From assembly GCF_042649585.1 (NCBI RefSeq), contig NZ_JBHRZM010000002.1, positions 299,678 to 363,677 of the forward strand: 64,000 bases of DNA. Direction: 5' to 3'. Below the pieces are notes generated by a model. The model saw only the letters and a list, made by a program, of their open reading frames with translations. It made no database searches and was not told the DNA's origin. Numbering within the stretch: the stretch's first letter is position 1; every line of letters starts with the position of its first letter. Source of the stretch: Helicobacter_F equorum (GTDB taxonomy: Bacteria; Campylobacterota; Campylobacteria; Campylobacterales; Helicobacteraceae). The position numbers and the translations under genes are program-made. Of the stretch, positions 1 to 9,547 are shown one piece after another.

Positions 1-429
1 AATTTGTGTGTGCCTGTGGCGTTTTTTTGTCCTTTATTATTGGGTGTGTTACGTGAAAAACACAAAAACGTATATATGGCATTTTTGTGTAGCTTATATG
101 TAATTGGGTATTTGTGTGTATTATTTGGTGAAAGCCAATGGACAATATATGTAGCAATTTTTTGTATAGGCACTCCTATGGGTGGAGTATTTGGTTTAAT
201 TTTATTATTTATTTCTCAAAAAAAAGTAATTCAGTTATGGTTACTACAAAGCTTTCTGCTATGGTCCAAGGATTTGGCTACCTCATAGTAGCAAGTGGTC
301 CTTTTGCCATAGGGCTTTTATACGATCGTTTTGAGAGTTATACATATGGGATCATTATTAATGTTGTGTGTAGGGGTTGCATTAAATATCACTGGGATAT
401 TAGCACATAGACCCAAAATGATTGGCTAA
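1..429 (+). pseudogene. MFS transporter (CynX/NimT-like), 3' part, two frameshifts
   Basis: The C-terminal half of a multi-span permease enters from the left edge. The hydrophobic segments and the G-rich loop followed by GLLYDRF fit a major facilitator of the CynX/NimT type; the substrate is unknown. Reading begins in frame 1, moves to frame 3 after an A8 run at 218-225 (one base short), and returns to frame 1 between about 335 and 360 (one base extra), ending at the TAA at 427-429. Joining the three pieces gives a continuous permease-like sequence, so two compensating indels are the simplest reading. A sequencing error cannot be excluded, but two in 150 bp would be unusual. The gene converges on the PIN-PhoH gene with 2 bp between stops. 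Confidence 0.6.
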
Positions 430-431
430 TG

Positions 432-1826
432 CTATTCAAAGCTCCCAAACCACTTGGCTATATCACTCCTAATAGTTTGTCGTAGCTGTATGGCAGCTAT
501 TGTAGTGTCGCTAGTGGCTTTTTGGAGGAGACTTAATGCACCATTGCGAAATTTACTAAGATAGGGGTGATCAATTTGTGCCCAATCCCCTAAAAAGACA
601 ATTTTACTTCCATCGCCTATTCTTGTCCCAATAAGCTTGATTGTCGCATTTGAGGCATTTTGAACTTCATCAAAAATCACAAATTTATTAGCAATCGTAA
701 TACCTCGCGCGTGTGCAATGTCTAAAACCTCAATATTATGTTTTTGTAAAAAATATTCTGTTGCCTCCATCTTCTCTATCGTTTTAACCTCGCCACGATA
801 TTCTATGCGTTTAGCTAAAGAACCTTGTTGAAGTTTATCAATCATACAATTTATGGCGCTATAGAGTGGATACATAAAATATCCAAGCTTTTGGCTTTCA
901 TCACCCTTACGGAATCCTAATTCTGCTTCTTTGTCGCTAGCAGTTACGGTATTGCGCAAATACATAATCCCCTCTACACTACCACTTTTAACCAAACTTA
1001 ATCCCGCTTGTAGTGCAATGAGTGTTTTCCCACTACCAGTGGCACCTGTAACAATACTAATAAGATTTTTTGGATGTAAAAGCATAGCATAAAGCATTTT
1101 TTGCTCTAAATTTATGGGAATGATATAAGGTTTATGCTCCATGATAATCTCGTCAAAATCAGCAATTTCACACTTACCATCGACTTTTAAACCAAAGTGT
1201 TTTTTGCCAGTGCGATAGAGTGCAGAATCTGTATTATCTAATTCTATAAGCTCTAATAAACTCCAATTTTTTAACACCTGAAATTCTTTACTTGATTCAA
1301 AAGTGCTCAAACTCTCATCTTTGTGAATCTCAAAGGTATGCCAAAAATCTATATCTTGAGGATTCTCAACACGATCCCTAAAAAGTGATTGGGCATGTAA
1401 ATTTTGCGTGAGGGCACGGATTTTTAGTGAAATATCATTAGTCAAAAGTATCAAATTATAGTCTTTGGCAATGGCTATGATTTTTGTATCATTAAAACTA
1501 TGTTCTTGATGTGGTATGTCATAATGTGGGCGATAAATTAATATGATAGGTATCAAGTGTGTATCATACGAAAAATATATCTCTCGGATACAATCATTTT
1601 TGATCGGTGCTATTGTGGATTTAGAACATTCTGGTGTCTGTAGATTCCTAAAAAACTCTCGCACAAAATACCCCATTTCATTCATCAAATCCTTTTTTTT
1701 ATCAAGTTCATCGATGATTGTATCAGAAAGAAAAAGAGTGTTTGCCCCGTCTTGATACAGATAGACAATGTTTTGAATATCATCTAAAATCACAGAGGTA
1801 TCAAGCAAATATGATTTATTATTCAA
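432..1826 (-). CDS. PIN domain-PhoH family ATPase
   Basis: 464 aa. The N-terminal ~130 residues form a PIN nuclease-type domain: LLDTSVILDD carries an acidic residue, and LLTNDISLK lies at the end of the domain. The C-terminal half is a PhoH P-loop ATPase with Walker A TGATGSGKT and Walker B VIFDEVQNA. The family (YlaK/PhoH2-like) is linked to RNA unwinding and cleavage, sometimes as toxin-antitoxin partners; no antitoxin-like small gene precedes this one. It is divergent from tpx, with about 90 bp between them. Assignment to the family is secure; the cellular role is not. Confidence 0.88.
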   Translation of the reverse strand: MNNKSYLLDTSVILDDIQNIVYLYQDGANTLFLSDTIIDELDKKKDLMNEMGYFVREFFRNLQTPECSKSTIAPIKNDCIREIYFSYDTHLIPIILIYRPHYDIPHQEHSFNDTKIIAIAKDYNLILLTNDISLKIRALTQNLHAQSLFRDRVENPQDIDFWHTFEIHKDESLSTFESSKEFQVLKNWSLLELIELDNTDSALYRTGKKHFGLKVDGKCEIADFDEIIMEHKPYIIPINLEQKMLYAMLLHPKNLISIVTGATGSGKTLIALQAGLSLVKSGSVEGIMYLRNTVTASDKEAELGFRKGDESQKLGYFMYPLYSAINCMIDKLQQGSLAKRIEYRGEVKTIEKMEATEYFLQKHNIEVLDIAHARGITIANKFVIFDEVQNASNATIKLIGTRIGDGSKIVFLGDWAQIDHPYLSKFRNGALSLLQKATSDTTIAAIQLRQTIRSDIAKWFGSFE

Positions 1827-1881
1827 TTAGTAACCTTGTGCTAAAATCTCGCCCAAGATTGTAGCAAGTTTTGTCAAAAGA

Positions 1882-1887
1882 TACAAT
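1882..1887 (+). promoter_or_regulatory. Possible -10 element for tpx
   Basis: TACAAT lies 31 bp before the tpx start codon, in the short divergent region between the PIN-PhoH gene and tpx. A strong AAGGAGA ribosome binding site follows near 1907. No clear -35 is visible, as is usual in this genus. Confidence 0.35.
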
Positions 1888-1918
1888 CTCAAGACTTTTA
1901 TTTACTAAGGAGAATCCA

Positions 1919-2416
1919 ATGTCAGTAACATTTAAAGGAAATGCAGTAAGTTTAAATGGTAGAACTCTTAATGTAGGAGATAATGCACCAAAAGTTGAGC
2001 TTGTCGCTGGAGATTTGAGTGTCAAAAGCGTGGGTGGTGCAAGTGGTAAATTCCAAATTATTAATGTTGTGCCTTCACTTGATACGGGTGTATGTGCTAC
2101 ACAAACACGCACATTTAATCAAAAAGCAGCAAGTGTATCAAATACTGAAGTATTTGTAATTTCATTAGACTTACCTTTTGCACAAGGAAGATTCTGTAGC
2201 ACAGAAGGTATCGACAAGGTTACAGCATTAAGCGACTTCAGAGCAAAAGCATTTGGTGAAGCATATGGAGTAGTTTTAGCAGGATCACCACTTGAAGGAC
2301 TTCTAGCGCGCGCGGTATTTGTAGTCGATCCAGATGGTAAAATCGTATATAAAGAAATCGTTAGTGAAGTAACTAATGAACCAAATTATGATGCGGCTTT
2401 GGCAGCGGTAAAATAA
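1919..2416 (+). CDS. tpx: Thiol peroxidase Tpx
   Basis: 165 aa, the normal size for an atypical 2-Cys peroxiredoxin. It reduces hydroperoxides using thioredoxin. The peroxidatic cysteine sits in DTGVCATQT and the resolving cysteine in RFCSTEGI, the expected Tpx arrangement. An upstream in-frame start at 1871 is available, but the ATG at 1919 has a good AAGGAGA site and matches the usual N-terminus (MSVTFKGN). The next gene starts at the base after the stop codon, so the two are co-transcribed. Confidence 0.95.
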   Translation: MSVTFKGNAVSLNGRTLNVGDNAPKVELVAGDLSVKSVGGASGKFQIINVVPSLDTGVCATQTRTFNQKAASVSNTEVFVISLDLPFAQGRFCSTEGIDKVTALSDFRAKAFGEAYGVVLAGSPLEGLLARAVFVVDPDGKIVYKEIVSEVTNEPNYDAALAAVK

Positions 2417-2827
2417 ATGCAAAATTTACAAGACATCGTAGCATTTATCGACGATTGTGGATTAGGTTTTTTAAGTACTAAGGGAACTTGTGGTAATCCA
2501 CGAGTGCGCCCTGTGCAAAGTGTCATCTGCCACAATAACAGAATCTACTTTGCCACTGCTACAACAAAAAATTTCTACAAACATATCCAAAATCATTCGG
2601 GTATAGAGTATTGTGCTTGTAATCAAGATGGTAGCTTTTTGCGTTTGCGAGGAGAAGCAAGGATAGCACAACATCTTGATGTCAAAGAAGCGATGTTTGC
2701 CAAATATCCTATTGTGCAAGAAATATACAAGGAAGTTACAAATCCGAGTTTTGCAGTTTTTTATTTAGAAAATATTAGCGCACAACTCCAAAACCCACAG
2801 GGAGAGCGCACACTATTAAAGGTATGA
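2417..2827 (+). CDS. Pyridoxamine 5'-phosphate oxidase-family (FMN split-barrel) protein
   Basis: 136 aa, one split-barrel flavin-binding domain. Key stretches are NPRVRPVQSV near residue 30 and FATATTKNFYKHI near residue 50, typical of the small general-stress-protein branch rather than true PdxH, which is longer. It starts directly after the tpx stop with no gap, suggesting coupling and a redox or stress role. The substrate is not evident. Confidence 0.82.
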   Translation: MQNLQDIVAFIDDCGLGFLSTKGTCGNPRVRPVQSVICHNNRIYFATATTKNFYKHIQNHSGIEYCACNQDGSFLRLRGEARIAQHLDVKEAMFAKYPIVQEIYKEVTNPSFAVFYLENISAQLQNPQGERTLLKV

Positions 2828-2849
2828 ATCTAAATCTTGGGTAGCTTAC

Positions 2850-3572
2850 TCAAGCCCTCTCTCGCACTTTAGTATACTCAATTCTAGAAAGCCCTAGTAT
2901 CAAAAATCCCAAGCTCATGACACCAATACAAAACAATAACAACAAAATACCAATCATAATCATAGATGTAGAACTATATACCTCCATAAATTTCACAAAC
3001 AGATGCTCACTACTACTAAACACTGAAGTACTTACCAAAAACGGACTACCATTAAGAAAACCCACAAACATAAAAACAAATGCCACACATAACAATACAA
3101 ACCCTACAACATAAATCACACAAAGTTTATAGCCGGTAATAAATGCTTTGATATTGGTTAAAAAGCCCATCTCTACGCTCATCTTATATTGTAAATACAT
3201 ATCTAAGATTAAAGTCACAACACCCCATAACGCTACAATACCCACAATCACATAAGCTTGAGTACTCAAAAACATTACATCATCAACCCCTATAAACCCA
3301 AGTGCAAAAGGTGCAAAAATCTGATAGCCAATACTTAACAAAATCATATATATACCATACCGAAACACAAATGTATTGGCAATCTTGCTAAAATGATAAA
3401 GCCCTACAAAAACAATCATAATACACACAAACCCAGCCAAAGCAGTAACAACACTTATAGATGGAAATACAATTGAGAGCAAACTTAAAATAATATATCC
3501 AAGAAACCCCCGATACATCATTTTCTTACTCTTTGCAAGAGTTGGACTTTCAGATATGCTAATAATCTCCAT
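2850..3572 (-). CDS. Multi-span membrane protein (DUF996-like)
   Basis: 240 aa with about six predicted membrane helices and few charged residues between them. The start SPTLAKSKKMMYRGFLGYI followed by paired helices resembles the DUF996 family of unknown function. It converges on the preceding rightward gene with 22 bp between stops. No partner genes or catalytic motifs are visible. Confidence 0.7.
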   Translation of the reverse strand: MEIISISESPTLAKSKKMMYRGFLGYIILSLLSIVFPSISVVTALAGFVCIMIVFVGLYHFSKIANTFVFRYGIYMILLSIGYQIFAPFALGFIGVDDVMFLSTQAYVIVGIVALWGVVTLILDMYLQYKMSVEMGFLTNIKAFITGYKLCVIYVVGFVLLCVAFVFMFVGFLNGSPFLVSTSVFSSSEHLFVKFMEVYSSTSMIMIGILLLLFCIGVMSLGFLILGLSRIEYTKVRERA

Positions 3573-3694
3573 GTAAAACCTCCATATGTTATAAACACAA
3601 AACGCTCTTTGTTGTATTATAAAACAAGATTTCTTAAAGATATGGTGGCTTTAAAATCTAATATTGATGATAAGCAAATTTTTACTACATACTT

Positions 3695-4042
3695 TTATGT
3701 AAGCAAGGTTTTTACTCGCACAACACTATCACTTTGTGCAAGACTAAGGCGCACGATACTATCTTCTAAGCCTCCTAGCGAGTGTGGGACATTTGCTTGC
3801 AACGCAATCATATCAAGCGCCTCTAATACGAAGCGCTCCCCCTCTACCTCAAACCAAATTTTTCCCTTTAACACCTGCACGCTAATAGGAAATGGTGCTT
3901 TGTGCTCTTTCATCACGCCATCTTTTGCCATAAGAATCTGAATTTCTTTGGCAAAGGTATTTTGTGCTAATGGCGTAATTTTCACCTTTCCTTGCTCAAA
4001 ATCTTGAGTATTCCAAGATATAGGCTTATTGATAGTATTCAT
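3695..4042 (-). CDS. Cupin-domain protein
   Basis: 115 aa, a single small beta-barrel cupin. MKEHKAPFPISVQVLKGK gives the first cupin motif region and LEALDMIALQANVPHSLGG the second, with a histidine in each. Small cupins of this type bind a metal or small ligand; the substrate is unknown. It has a GGAG-type site before the ATG. It lies downstream of the TonB receptor in the same direction with 37 bp between them, so co-transcription is possible. Confidence 0.78.
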   Translation of the reverse strand: MNTINKPISWNTQDFEQGKVKITPLAQNTFAKEIQILMAKDGVMKEHKAPFPISVQVLKGKIWFEVEGERFVLEALDMIALQANVPHSLGGLEDSIVRLSLAQSDSVVRVKTLLT

Positions 4043-4079
4043 ACTTGCTCCTTAAAGATTCTAAGATTGTAGCGATGAC

Positions 4080-6254
4080 CTAAAATCCATAGCGTAGGCT
4101 TATCCAATAGTTTCTACCTGGCAAATATACACCATACATATTTGAGTAATTGCTACTAACCGCAGTAATGTCGGCAAAATTTACATCAAAGAGGTTATTT
4201 ACCACAGCGCTAAGTGTAAGTTCTTTTTGCAAATGAAAATTAAAACCTAAATCCACAATTGCATAATCTTTATAATATGTCCCATATAATGCCCGTGCTG
4301 CTGCTGCCTGACCATTATTACCTGTACTAATAGGAGTCATAAATTTACCTTGCACACGCACATAGGTATCAAAAAAGCTATTAGGCTTATAAGAAAGCTT
4401 TGTATTAAGCGTATGTTTAGAGAGGTAATTAACCGGTAAGCCCGTCTGTGCTCCAGAGAGTTGCTTACTATCAGCAAATGTATAGTTGATGTTAAATCCT
4501 ATGCCATAGATTGGATTCATCTCAAAACTTGCTTCAAGCCCTCTTGTGAGTGCCTTATCTACATTTGTATACCATACACAAGTGCCATAGCCACATCGCT
4601 CACCATTAGGCAATACTTCGCCATTTGCCGCATTGGTGCCAGAGCTTCCAAAATTTTGTGCATAGACCTTGTCTCTAAAGTCTGTATAAAAGGCAGTCAA
4701 TATAAAAAATCCGGGATTGACATCAAAAATCGTGCTTAGCTCATAATTCCAGCTTTTTTCGGCTTGTAGATTGGGATTGCCATAATACCCTGTTGAATTA
4801 CTCTCATACAAAAACCCATTACCAAGTTGCGTAATGCTTGGGATTTTCATACCATTGGCAATACCTGCTTTGATAGTCCACCAAGAAGTCGGATTGACAT
4901 TCACATAAAAGCGTGGGTTTGGCATGCCAGAATAGATATTAGAATAGTTATAGCGCAACCCAAGACTTGTAGAAACATATTCATTAAAGGTATATTCACC
5001 CTCTGCATAGGCTGCGGCTTGATGTTGGGTGAGTAATCCTCTAGTATCTCCATAGTTTTTGTATGTTTCATACATATAATACACACCACCATTTATCGCA
5101 AGTAACCCAGCTGTGTCAAAAAAATATTTTTTATGAAATTTTGAATCAAAGACATAATTTTGATTCTCTCGCATACTACTCCAATTTAAGATTCCAGAAT
5201 CTGCCCCCACAACTACATCATTCGCGTGTGGAATCCTCCTAGTATTCATATATTGAAGGTATGTAGTAGTTTTACCCCAGTCATAATCCCCATCGTGATT
5301 TAAAATGACATTTGTTTTGGTGTTGGTGTTAAAAGCAGTTATTCGATTCTGCGAGGTATTTAAAGTACCACTTACACGATTCATATACTCTCCATCAAGA
5401 TAGAAATTATTTTTGGCACTTGGTGAGTAATTTAGCCTCGCTCCAAGTGTCCAAGCACTATAACCTGTGGGAGAGTGTGTGGTATATGGATTTATCATTC
5501 TATTACTATTACCATTTGAAGTGAGCGGTATACTACTTGGGATAAAAAATAGATTCGCTCCAGAATCTTGATATTTCCCTCGCACACTTAATGAAAGTTT
5601 GTCTTTGACAATAGGCGTGGCAAGATACGCATTAATCCCCCACATATTCCCAAAGCTACCATATTTTCTATCTTGGGCATCGCTTTGCCAATTTGTATTA
5701 TGCTCTTGGATTCTAGTCTCTAGCATAATGTTTGCTGTAATCTTATTGGGATTTTTCTTGGTAATGATATTTATTACACCACCCATCGCATCACTACCCC
5801 ATACCACAGAAGCAGGACCACGCAAAACCTCGATACGCTCTATCATCGAAGTTGGTGGTATCATACCACTCATAAAACCATTAAATCCATTACTATGGAA
5901 TCCAGAATTTACATTTTGTCGCTTACCATCTATAAGAATTAATACATAATCTGAACCTAAGCCACGCATAGAAATACTTGTATCACCGGTTTTGGTTGCA
6001 CTCGCATCAACACCAGGGATATTTTGCACTGCATCACCCAAATCCCGAATAGGACGCGTGAGAATCTCTTCTTTTGGCACAACACTAATTGAAGCAGGAG
6101 CATCTTTAATCGTTTGCTTAAATCCTGTTGCTGTTGTTACTGAACGCAGTTGCACTCTATCATGCATTTCTTGATCGCTTTCCTCACTAGCTAAACCAAA
6201 ATGTATAAATACCATACTTGCCAAAAATGCACTAGTTACATACCTATGGTACAT
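4080..6254 (-). CDS. TonB-dependent outer-membrane receptor (iron-siderophore/heme type)
   Basis: 724 aa. A signal peptide is followed by a plug domain (about residues 45-160: QTIKDAPASISVVPKEEI, GDTSISMRGLGSDYVLILID, RIEVLRGPASVVWGSDAMGG) and a 22-strand barrel ending in the aromatic terminus SLRYGF. The architecture is FrpB/CirA/FepA-like; the ligand is probably a ferric chelate, but this is inferred from regulation and family. The GTG at 6260 overlaps the ribosome binding site, so the ATG at 6254 (AGGAG, five bases upstream) is preferred. A palindromic Fur-like operator lies immediately upstream. Confidence 0.93.
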   Translation of the reverse strand: MYHRYVTSAFLASMVFIHFGLASEESDQEMHDRVQLRSVTTATGFKQTIKDAPASISVVPKEEILTRPIRDLGDAVQNIPGVDASATKTGDTSISMRGLGSDYVLILIDGKRQNVNSGFHSNGFNGFMSGMIPPTSMIERIEVLRGPASVVWGSDAMGGVINIITKKNPNKITANIMLETRIQEHNTNWQSDAQDRKYGSFGNMWGINAYLATPIVKDKLSLSVRGKYQDSGANLFFIPSSIPLTSNGNSNRMINPYTTHSPTGYSAWTLGARLNYSPSAKNNFYLDGEYMNRVSGTLNTSQNRITAFNTNTKTNVILNHDGDYDWGKTTTYLQYMNTRRIPHANDVVVGADSGILNWSSMRENQNYVFDSKFHKKYFFDTAGLLAINGGVYYMYETYKNYGDTRGLLTQHQAAAYAEGEYTFNEYVSTSLGLRYNYSNIYSGMPNPRFYVNVNPTSWWTIKAGIANGMKIPSITQLGNGFLYESNSTGYYGNPNLQAEKSWNYELSTIFDVNPGFFILTAFYTDFRDKVYAQNFGSSGTNAANGEVLPNGERCGYGTCVWYTNVDKALTRGLEASFEMNPIYGIGFNINYTFADSKQLSGAQTGLPVNYLSKHTLNTKLSYKPNSFFDTYVRVQGKFMTPISTGNNGQAAAARALYGTYYKDYAIVDLGFNFHLQKELTLSAVVNNLFDVNFADITAVSSNYSNMYGVYLPGRNYWISLRYGF

Positions 6255-6268
6255 AATCACTCCTTATG

Positions 6269-6319
6269 TAAAATTCTTTTTGAAAACTATTATGATAATG
6301 ATTTTCAAAAAGAATTTTA
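6269..6319. promoter_or_regulatory. Long palindrome with Fur-box-like centre upstream of the TonB receptor
   Basis: Perfect 18-bp inverted arms at 6269-6286 and 6302-6319 surround a 15-base centre containing TATGATAATGATTTTC, which resembles the GATAATGATAATCATTATC Fur consensus. The palindrome sits 15 bp before the receptor start codon, overlapping where a promoter or leader would be. It could be a Fur operator, a leader hairpin, or both. Confidence 0.6.
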
Positions 6320-6381
6320 TTTTTAAAACCTTGAAATATTCTTAAATAAATAAGATTTATATACCAAAATATTATATGTGG

Positions 6382-7275
6382 CTAAAAAGAAACACCAAAT
6401 CTTCTCTCATAACGCAGAATCTGACTAGCATTGCCCAATAACCCGCCACTATGGATAAATACCCATGGCTTTGCCAAATCCTCATTGCTAAAATATCCAC
6501 GACATAAGGCACGCTCCAAAAGCACAAATCCCACACAATCATACAACAAATCAAACACAATACCCTGTAGCATGAGATTATGATACATAGCCCATATTTC
6601 CTTATGCAATGTCCCAAAGGCAAAATCTGCACACAACCTACGAGGAACTCCACCAATATCTCCAGCACAACACAATGCAACAAAATCCATATTGTAGCTG
6701 TATGTTTTTTGTGCTTGCAAAAAACTTCGCGCACTTACACCACTTCCAGCACTCATAAAGACAAGAATCTCATCACCATATGTCTTGCTTAATTCTTGCA
6801 CCAAAGCATACATACCCCTCTGTGCCAACGCTTCACTCCCACCTTGTGGGATAAATAAACATGTGTGTGAATCTTTTTGTGCATACACTTTGTGCGCAAG
6901 AGTTTTAAGTTGCTCTACTCTACTTCCAGGTGGTGCAAACACATATTGCACATTGTGTGAAAGCCCAAAAGCATAATTTCCCATAGGATTATCATACAAA
7001 AATTTCGGTGGCGTTGGCGTGATGTAATACAATGCTTTATTATGTGCATACGCAATTGCACCTAAAGCTTGCATAGCATTAGATTGATTGCCCCCAAAAC
7101 TTACAATGCTCTCAAAATCACAATACAATAACTCTAAAAATTTTCGCGCTTTGTTGCCATTAAAGCCTGTGATTCCAAAATCCAATAAATCATCGCGTTT
7201 GATAAAAATCTCTTTGCCACCCAAGATAATGCGATCTTTTGGTGATTGTGCCATAGAGTGGCAAAAGCCTGTCAT
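6382..7275 (-). CDS. PLP-dependent ACC deaminase/D-cysteine desulfhydrase family protein
   Basis: 297 aa. A tryptophan-synthase-beta fold PLP enzyme: the PLP lysine lies in GFNGNKARKF, preceded by the substrate-loop IKRDDLLDFG and followed by FGGNQSNAMQALG, all typical of 1-aminocyclopropane-1-carboxylate deaminase/D-cysteine desulfhydrase relatives. A phosphate-binding SAGSGV is present further on. The ATG at 7275 overlaps the mnmE stop as ATGA, so translational coupling is likely; a TTG at 7287 is less plausible. D-cysteine desulfhydrase activity is more likely than ACC deaminase in this host, but that is inference. Confidence 0.85.
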   Translation of the reverse strand: MTGFCHSMAQSPKDRIILGGKEIFIKRDDLLDFGITGFNGNKARKFLELLYCDFESIVSFGGNQSNAMQALGAIAYAHNKALYYITPTPPKFLYDNPMGNYAFGLSHNVQYVFAPPGSRVEQLKTLAHKVYAQKDSHTCLFIPQGGSEALAQRGMYALVQELSKTYGDEILVFMSAGSGVSARSFLQAQKTYSYNMDFVALCCAGDIGGVPRRLCADFAFGTLHKEIWAMYHNLMLQGIVFDLLYDCVGFVLLERALCRGYFSNEDLAKPWVFIHSGGLLGNASQILRYERRFGVSF

Positions 7276-8681
7276 TTCCCTAGACAAAATGCCCCAAACA
7301 TCGCATCAAGCATTTGTGTGTATTCATATGGTCGGCTAATAGCGCTAATTGCCTTGATACATTCATTGATATGAAAAGAAAATAGCTCCAATTCCCCACT
7401 TTCTAGCTTTAATGCTGCTTGGTTTAGCGCATCGATTGTGTCTGTAATTTGTGCAATTTGATAACTTGAACTTAACACCAAAGCATCGTGCTTTTGCTCA
7501 TTATCTAGCACATGCCCAATAGCATCAAGAATCTTATGTGGATTTAGATGAGTAAATGCCTCATCTTTGCCACATTTACTTGAGATTTCAATCACTTCTG
7601 AACTCGCTTGATGTGGTAGGGCGTGAAGAGTTTGTACAAGTAAGGCTTGAGATTGTGTATCAAGGGCTTTTAGCATATCGCATTTGTTAAGCACCATAAG
7701 CACCTGTGCCTCTTTTTGGGCTTGCAACATCTCTAATATCGCATAATCCTCTGAATCTAATGCCCTAGAAGCATCAAAAAGCGCGATAATGATATTACTT
7801 TGCTCCATAGCTGCAATGCTACGCTCTATGCCGATTTGCTCAATTGCATCATCGCTATGATGTATCCCAGCCGTGTCGATTAAACGCACAAGCGTGCCGT
7901 GTATATACAAACTCTCTTCTATAGTATCGCGTGTCGTCCCAGCTATGGGCGAAATGATAGCACGATCAAAAGCTAGAAGTGCATTTAATAACGAACTTTT
8001 GCCCACATTTGGCTTACCAACTATACAAAGCCTAAAACCCTCCACAAGCCCTACTCTGTGTATAGAATCCTGATACACAACCTGCAATGTATGAGAGAGT
8101 GCCTGCAACTTTTGTTGCATAGCTAAGCTTGTGTCTTCATCTAAATCTTCACTATAATCGATATTTGCCTCACTATAAGCAAGAAGTTCGATGAGCTGAT
8201 CACGCACTTTATGGACAAATGTGCTTACCTCACCTTGTAGCTGACGCACTAAAATTTGTGTCGCAGAAGCGCTTTGTGCGTTGATAATTCCCGCAATAGC
8301 TTGAGCTTGTGCCAAATCAATACGCCCATTTAAAAAAGCGCGCTTGGTAAATTCTCCACTACGCGCACACACTGCACCAAGTTCCAAAGCCCTCTCTATT
8401 ACAAGCCTTGCACACACCGCACCACCATGACAATGAATCTCACAAATATCCTCACCGCTATAGCTTTTTGGTGCCTGAAAATATAACAAAATCGCTTGAT
8501 CTATGGGATTAGAAGCATTATCATACACATAACTAAGCGTCGCATGGCGTGGTATAAGGGTAGTGCGTTTAGAAAGTGTGAGTGTAATCTCTAGCGCACG
8601 TGCACCACTTAGGCGCACGATAGCTATAGCCCCAACTCCAGAAGCTGTAGAAATACCTACAATTGTAGAATCTAACTGCAT
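7272..8681 (-). CDS. mnmE: tRNA modification GTPase MnmE
   Basis: 469 aa. With MnmG it installs 5-carboxymethylaminomethyl groups on wobble uridine 34. The N-terminal tetrahydrofolate-binding domain starts DSTIVGISTASGVGAIAIVR. The inserted G domain has GKPNVGKSSLLNALL and DTAGIHH, and the C-terminal active-site cysteine is in the terminal motif CLGK. Start and stop overlap neighbouring genes (TAATG with jag, ATGA with the PLP gene). It closes the conserved rpmH-to-mnmE run. Confidence 0.97.
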   Translation of the reverse strand: MQLDSTIVGISTASGVGAIAIVRLSGARALEITLTLSKRTTLIPRHATLSYVYDNASNPIDQAILLYFQAPKSYSGEDICEIHCHGGAVCARLVIERALELGAVCARSGEFTKRAFLNGRIDLAQAQAIAGIINAQSASATQILVRQLQGEVSTFVHKVRDQLIELLAYSEANIDYSEDLDEDTSLAMQQKLQALSHTLQVVYQDSIHRVGLVEGFRLCIVGKPNVGKSSLLNALLAFDRAIISPIAGTTRDTIEESLYIHGTLVRLIDTAGIHHSDDAIEQIGIERSIAAMEQSNIIIALFDASRALDSEDYAILEMLQAQKEAQVLMVLNKCDMLKALDTQSQALLVQTLHALPHQASSEVIEISSKCGKDEAFTHLNPHKILDAIGHVLDNEQKHDALVLSSSYQIAQITDTIDALNQAALKLESGELELFSFHINECIKAISAISRPYEYTQMLDAMFGAFCLGK

Positions 8682-9547
8682 TAGAGAGGTTTAAAATCGT
8701 TGATAATGATGTATCGTTGTCCTTCCTCATTAAGGCGAAAAGAAATATACTTATGAGGGAAAATCACGCGCAATTTACCAAGCGCAATGTATGCAAGCAC
8801 TCCATCTAGGACTTTTGTTTGTGCCTTGCCTTCAGTGCGCACAATTCGAATAATGACATCTAAATACGCATCAATCATTTGCTCTTGATTGCGCAAAAAC
8901 TCTGCAATCTCTAAACGCACGCCATAACCATATTTGGGGTGAATCCAATTAAACAATAAATACGAGATTGCCTTGTAACGATAGCCTCTCTCTCCGATAA
9001 GTAATGCACAATCAGGACCATCAAGCGTGATAGCAACCACATTTTCCTTATACGGCTCGACATTGATTGAATCTATCGCAAAAGGTAGATAGCTAAAAAG
9101 CTCTATGACTTCTGCCTTAATCTCATCAAAAATTTCTTGAGGATATGATGTGTATGCAAGATTTTTGTGATTTCTGTCGCTATTTGTGGAAAGTTTAGCA
9201 TACGATTCAAATGCATAAGCAGATTCCAAATCCTGTTCTGGTGGTGTCGTATGTTGTCGTCTATGTCCTAGATTCTGTGTGCGTGTGGGCTTTGATTGCA
9301 ATCCCTCTCCCCAAATATTCTCTTCTTGTGTATAAGTGTTTTTGGTGGGTTTTTCAAATTTTTCTTGTGAGGTGTGCTGTATCTTTTTTTCATCAACAAT
9401 AATAATCGCATCTTTGCGACCTATACCCAAAATCCCATTACTAGGGTTTTGAACGATCTCATACTCCAAATCCACAACCGAACAATGCAATTCCTCCGAA
9501 GCTTTTAAGAGGGCATCTTGGAGTGTTTTGGCTACGATTTTTTTCAT
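8681..9547 (-). CDS. jag: Jag/KhpB-family RNA-binding protein
   Basis: 288 aa. The N-terminal Jag_N domain (residues 1-50, including ASEELHCSVVDLEYEIVQ and GILGIGRKDAIIIV) is followed by a polar linker and C-terminal KH and R3H-like domains (LIGERGYRYKAISYLLFNW is the KH signature). The family binds RNA, with KhpA as partner in other bacteria. It lies between yidC (4-bp overlap) and mnmE (1-bp overlap), the classical position. Confidence 0.92.
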   Translation of the reverse strand: MKKIVAKTLQDALLKASEELHCSVVDLEYEIVQNPSNGILGIGRKDAIIIVDEKKIQHTSQEKFEKPTKNTYTQEENIWGEGLQSKPTRTQNLGHRRQHTTPPEQDLESAYAFESYAKLSTNSDRNHKNLAYTSYPQEIFDEIKAEVIELFSYLPFAIDSINVEPYKENVVAITLDGPDCALLIGERGYRYKAISYLLFNWIHPKYGYGVRLEIAEFLRNQEQMIDAYLDVIIRIVRTEGKAQTKVLDGVLAYIALGKLRVIFPHKYISFRLNEEGQRYIIINDFKPL

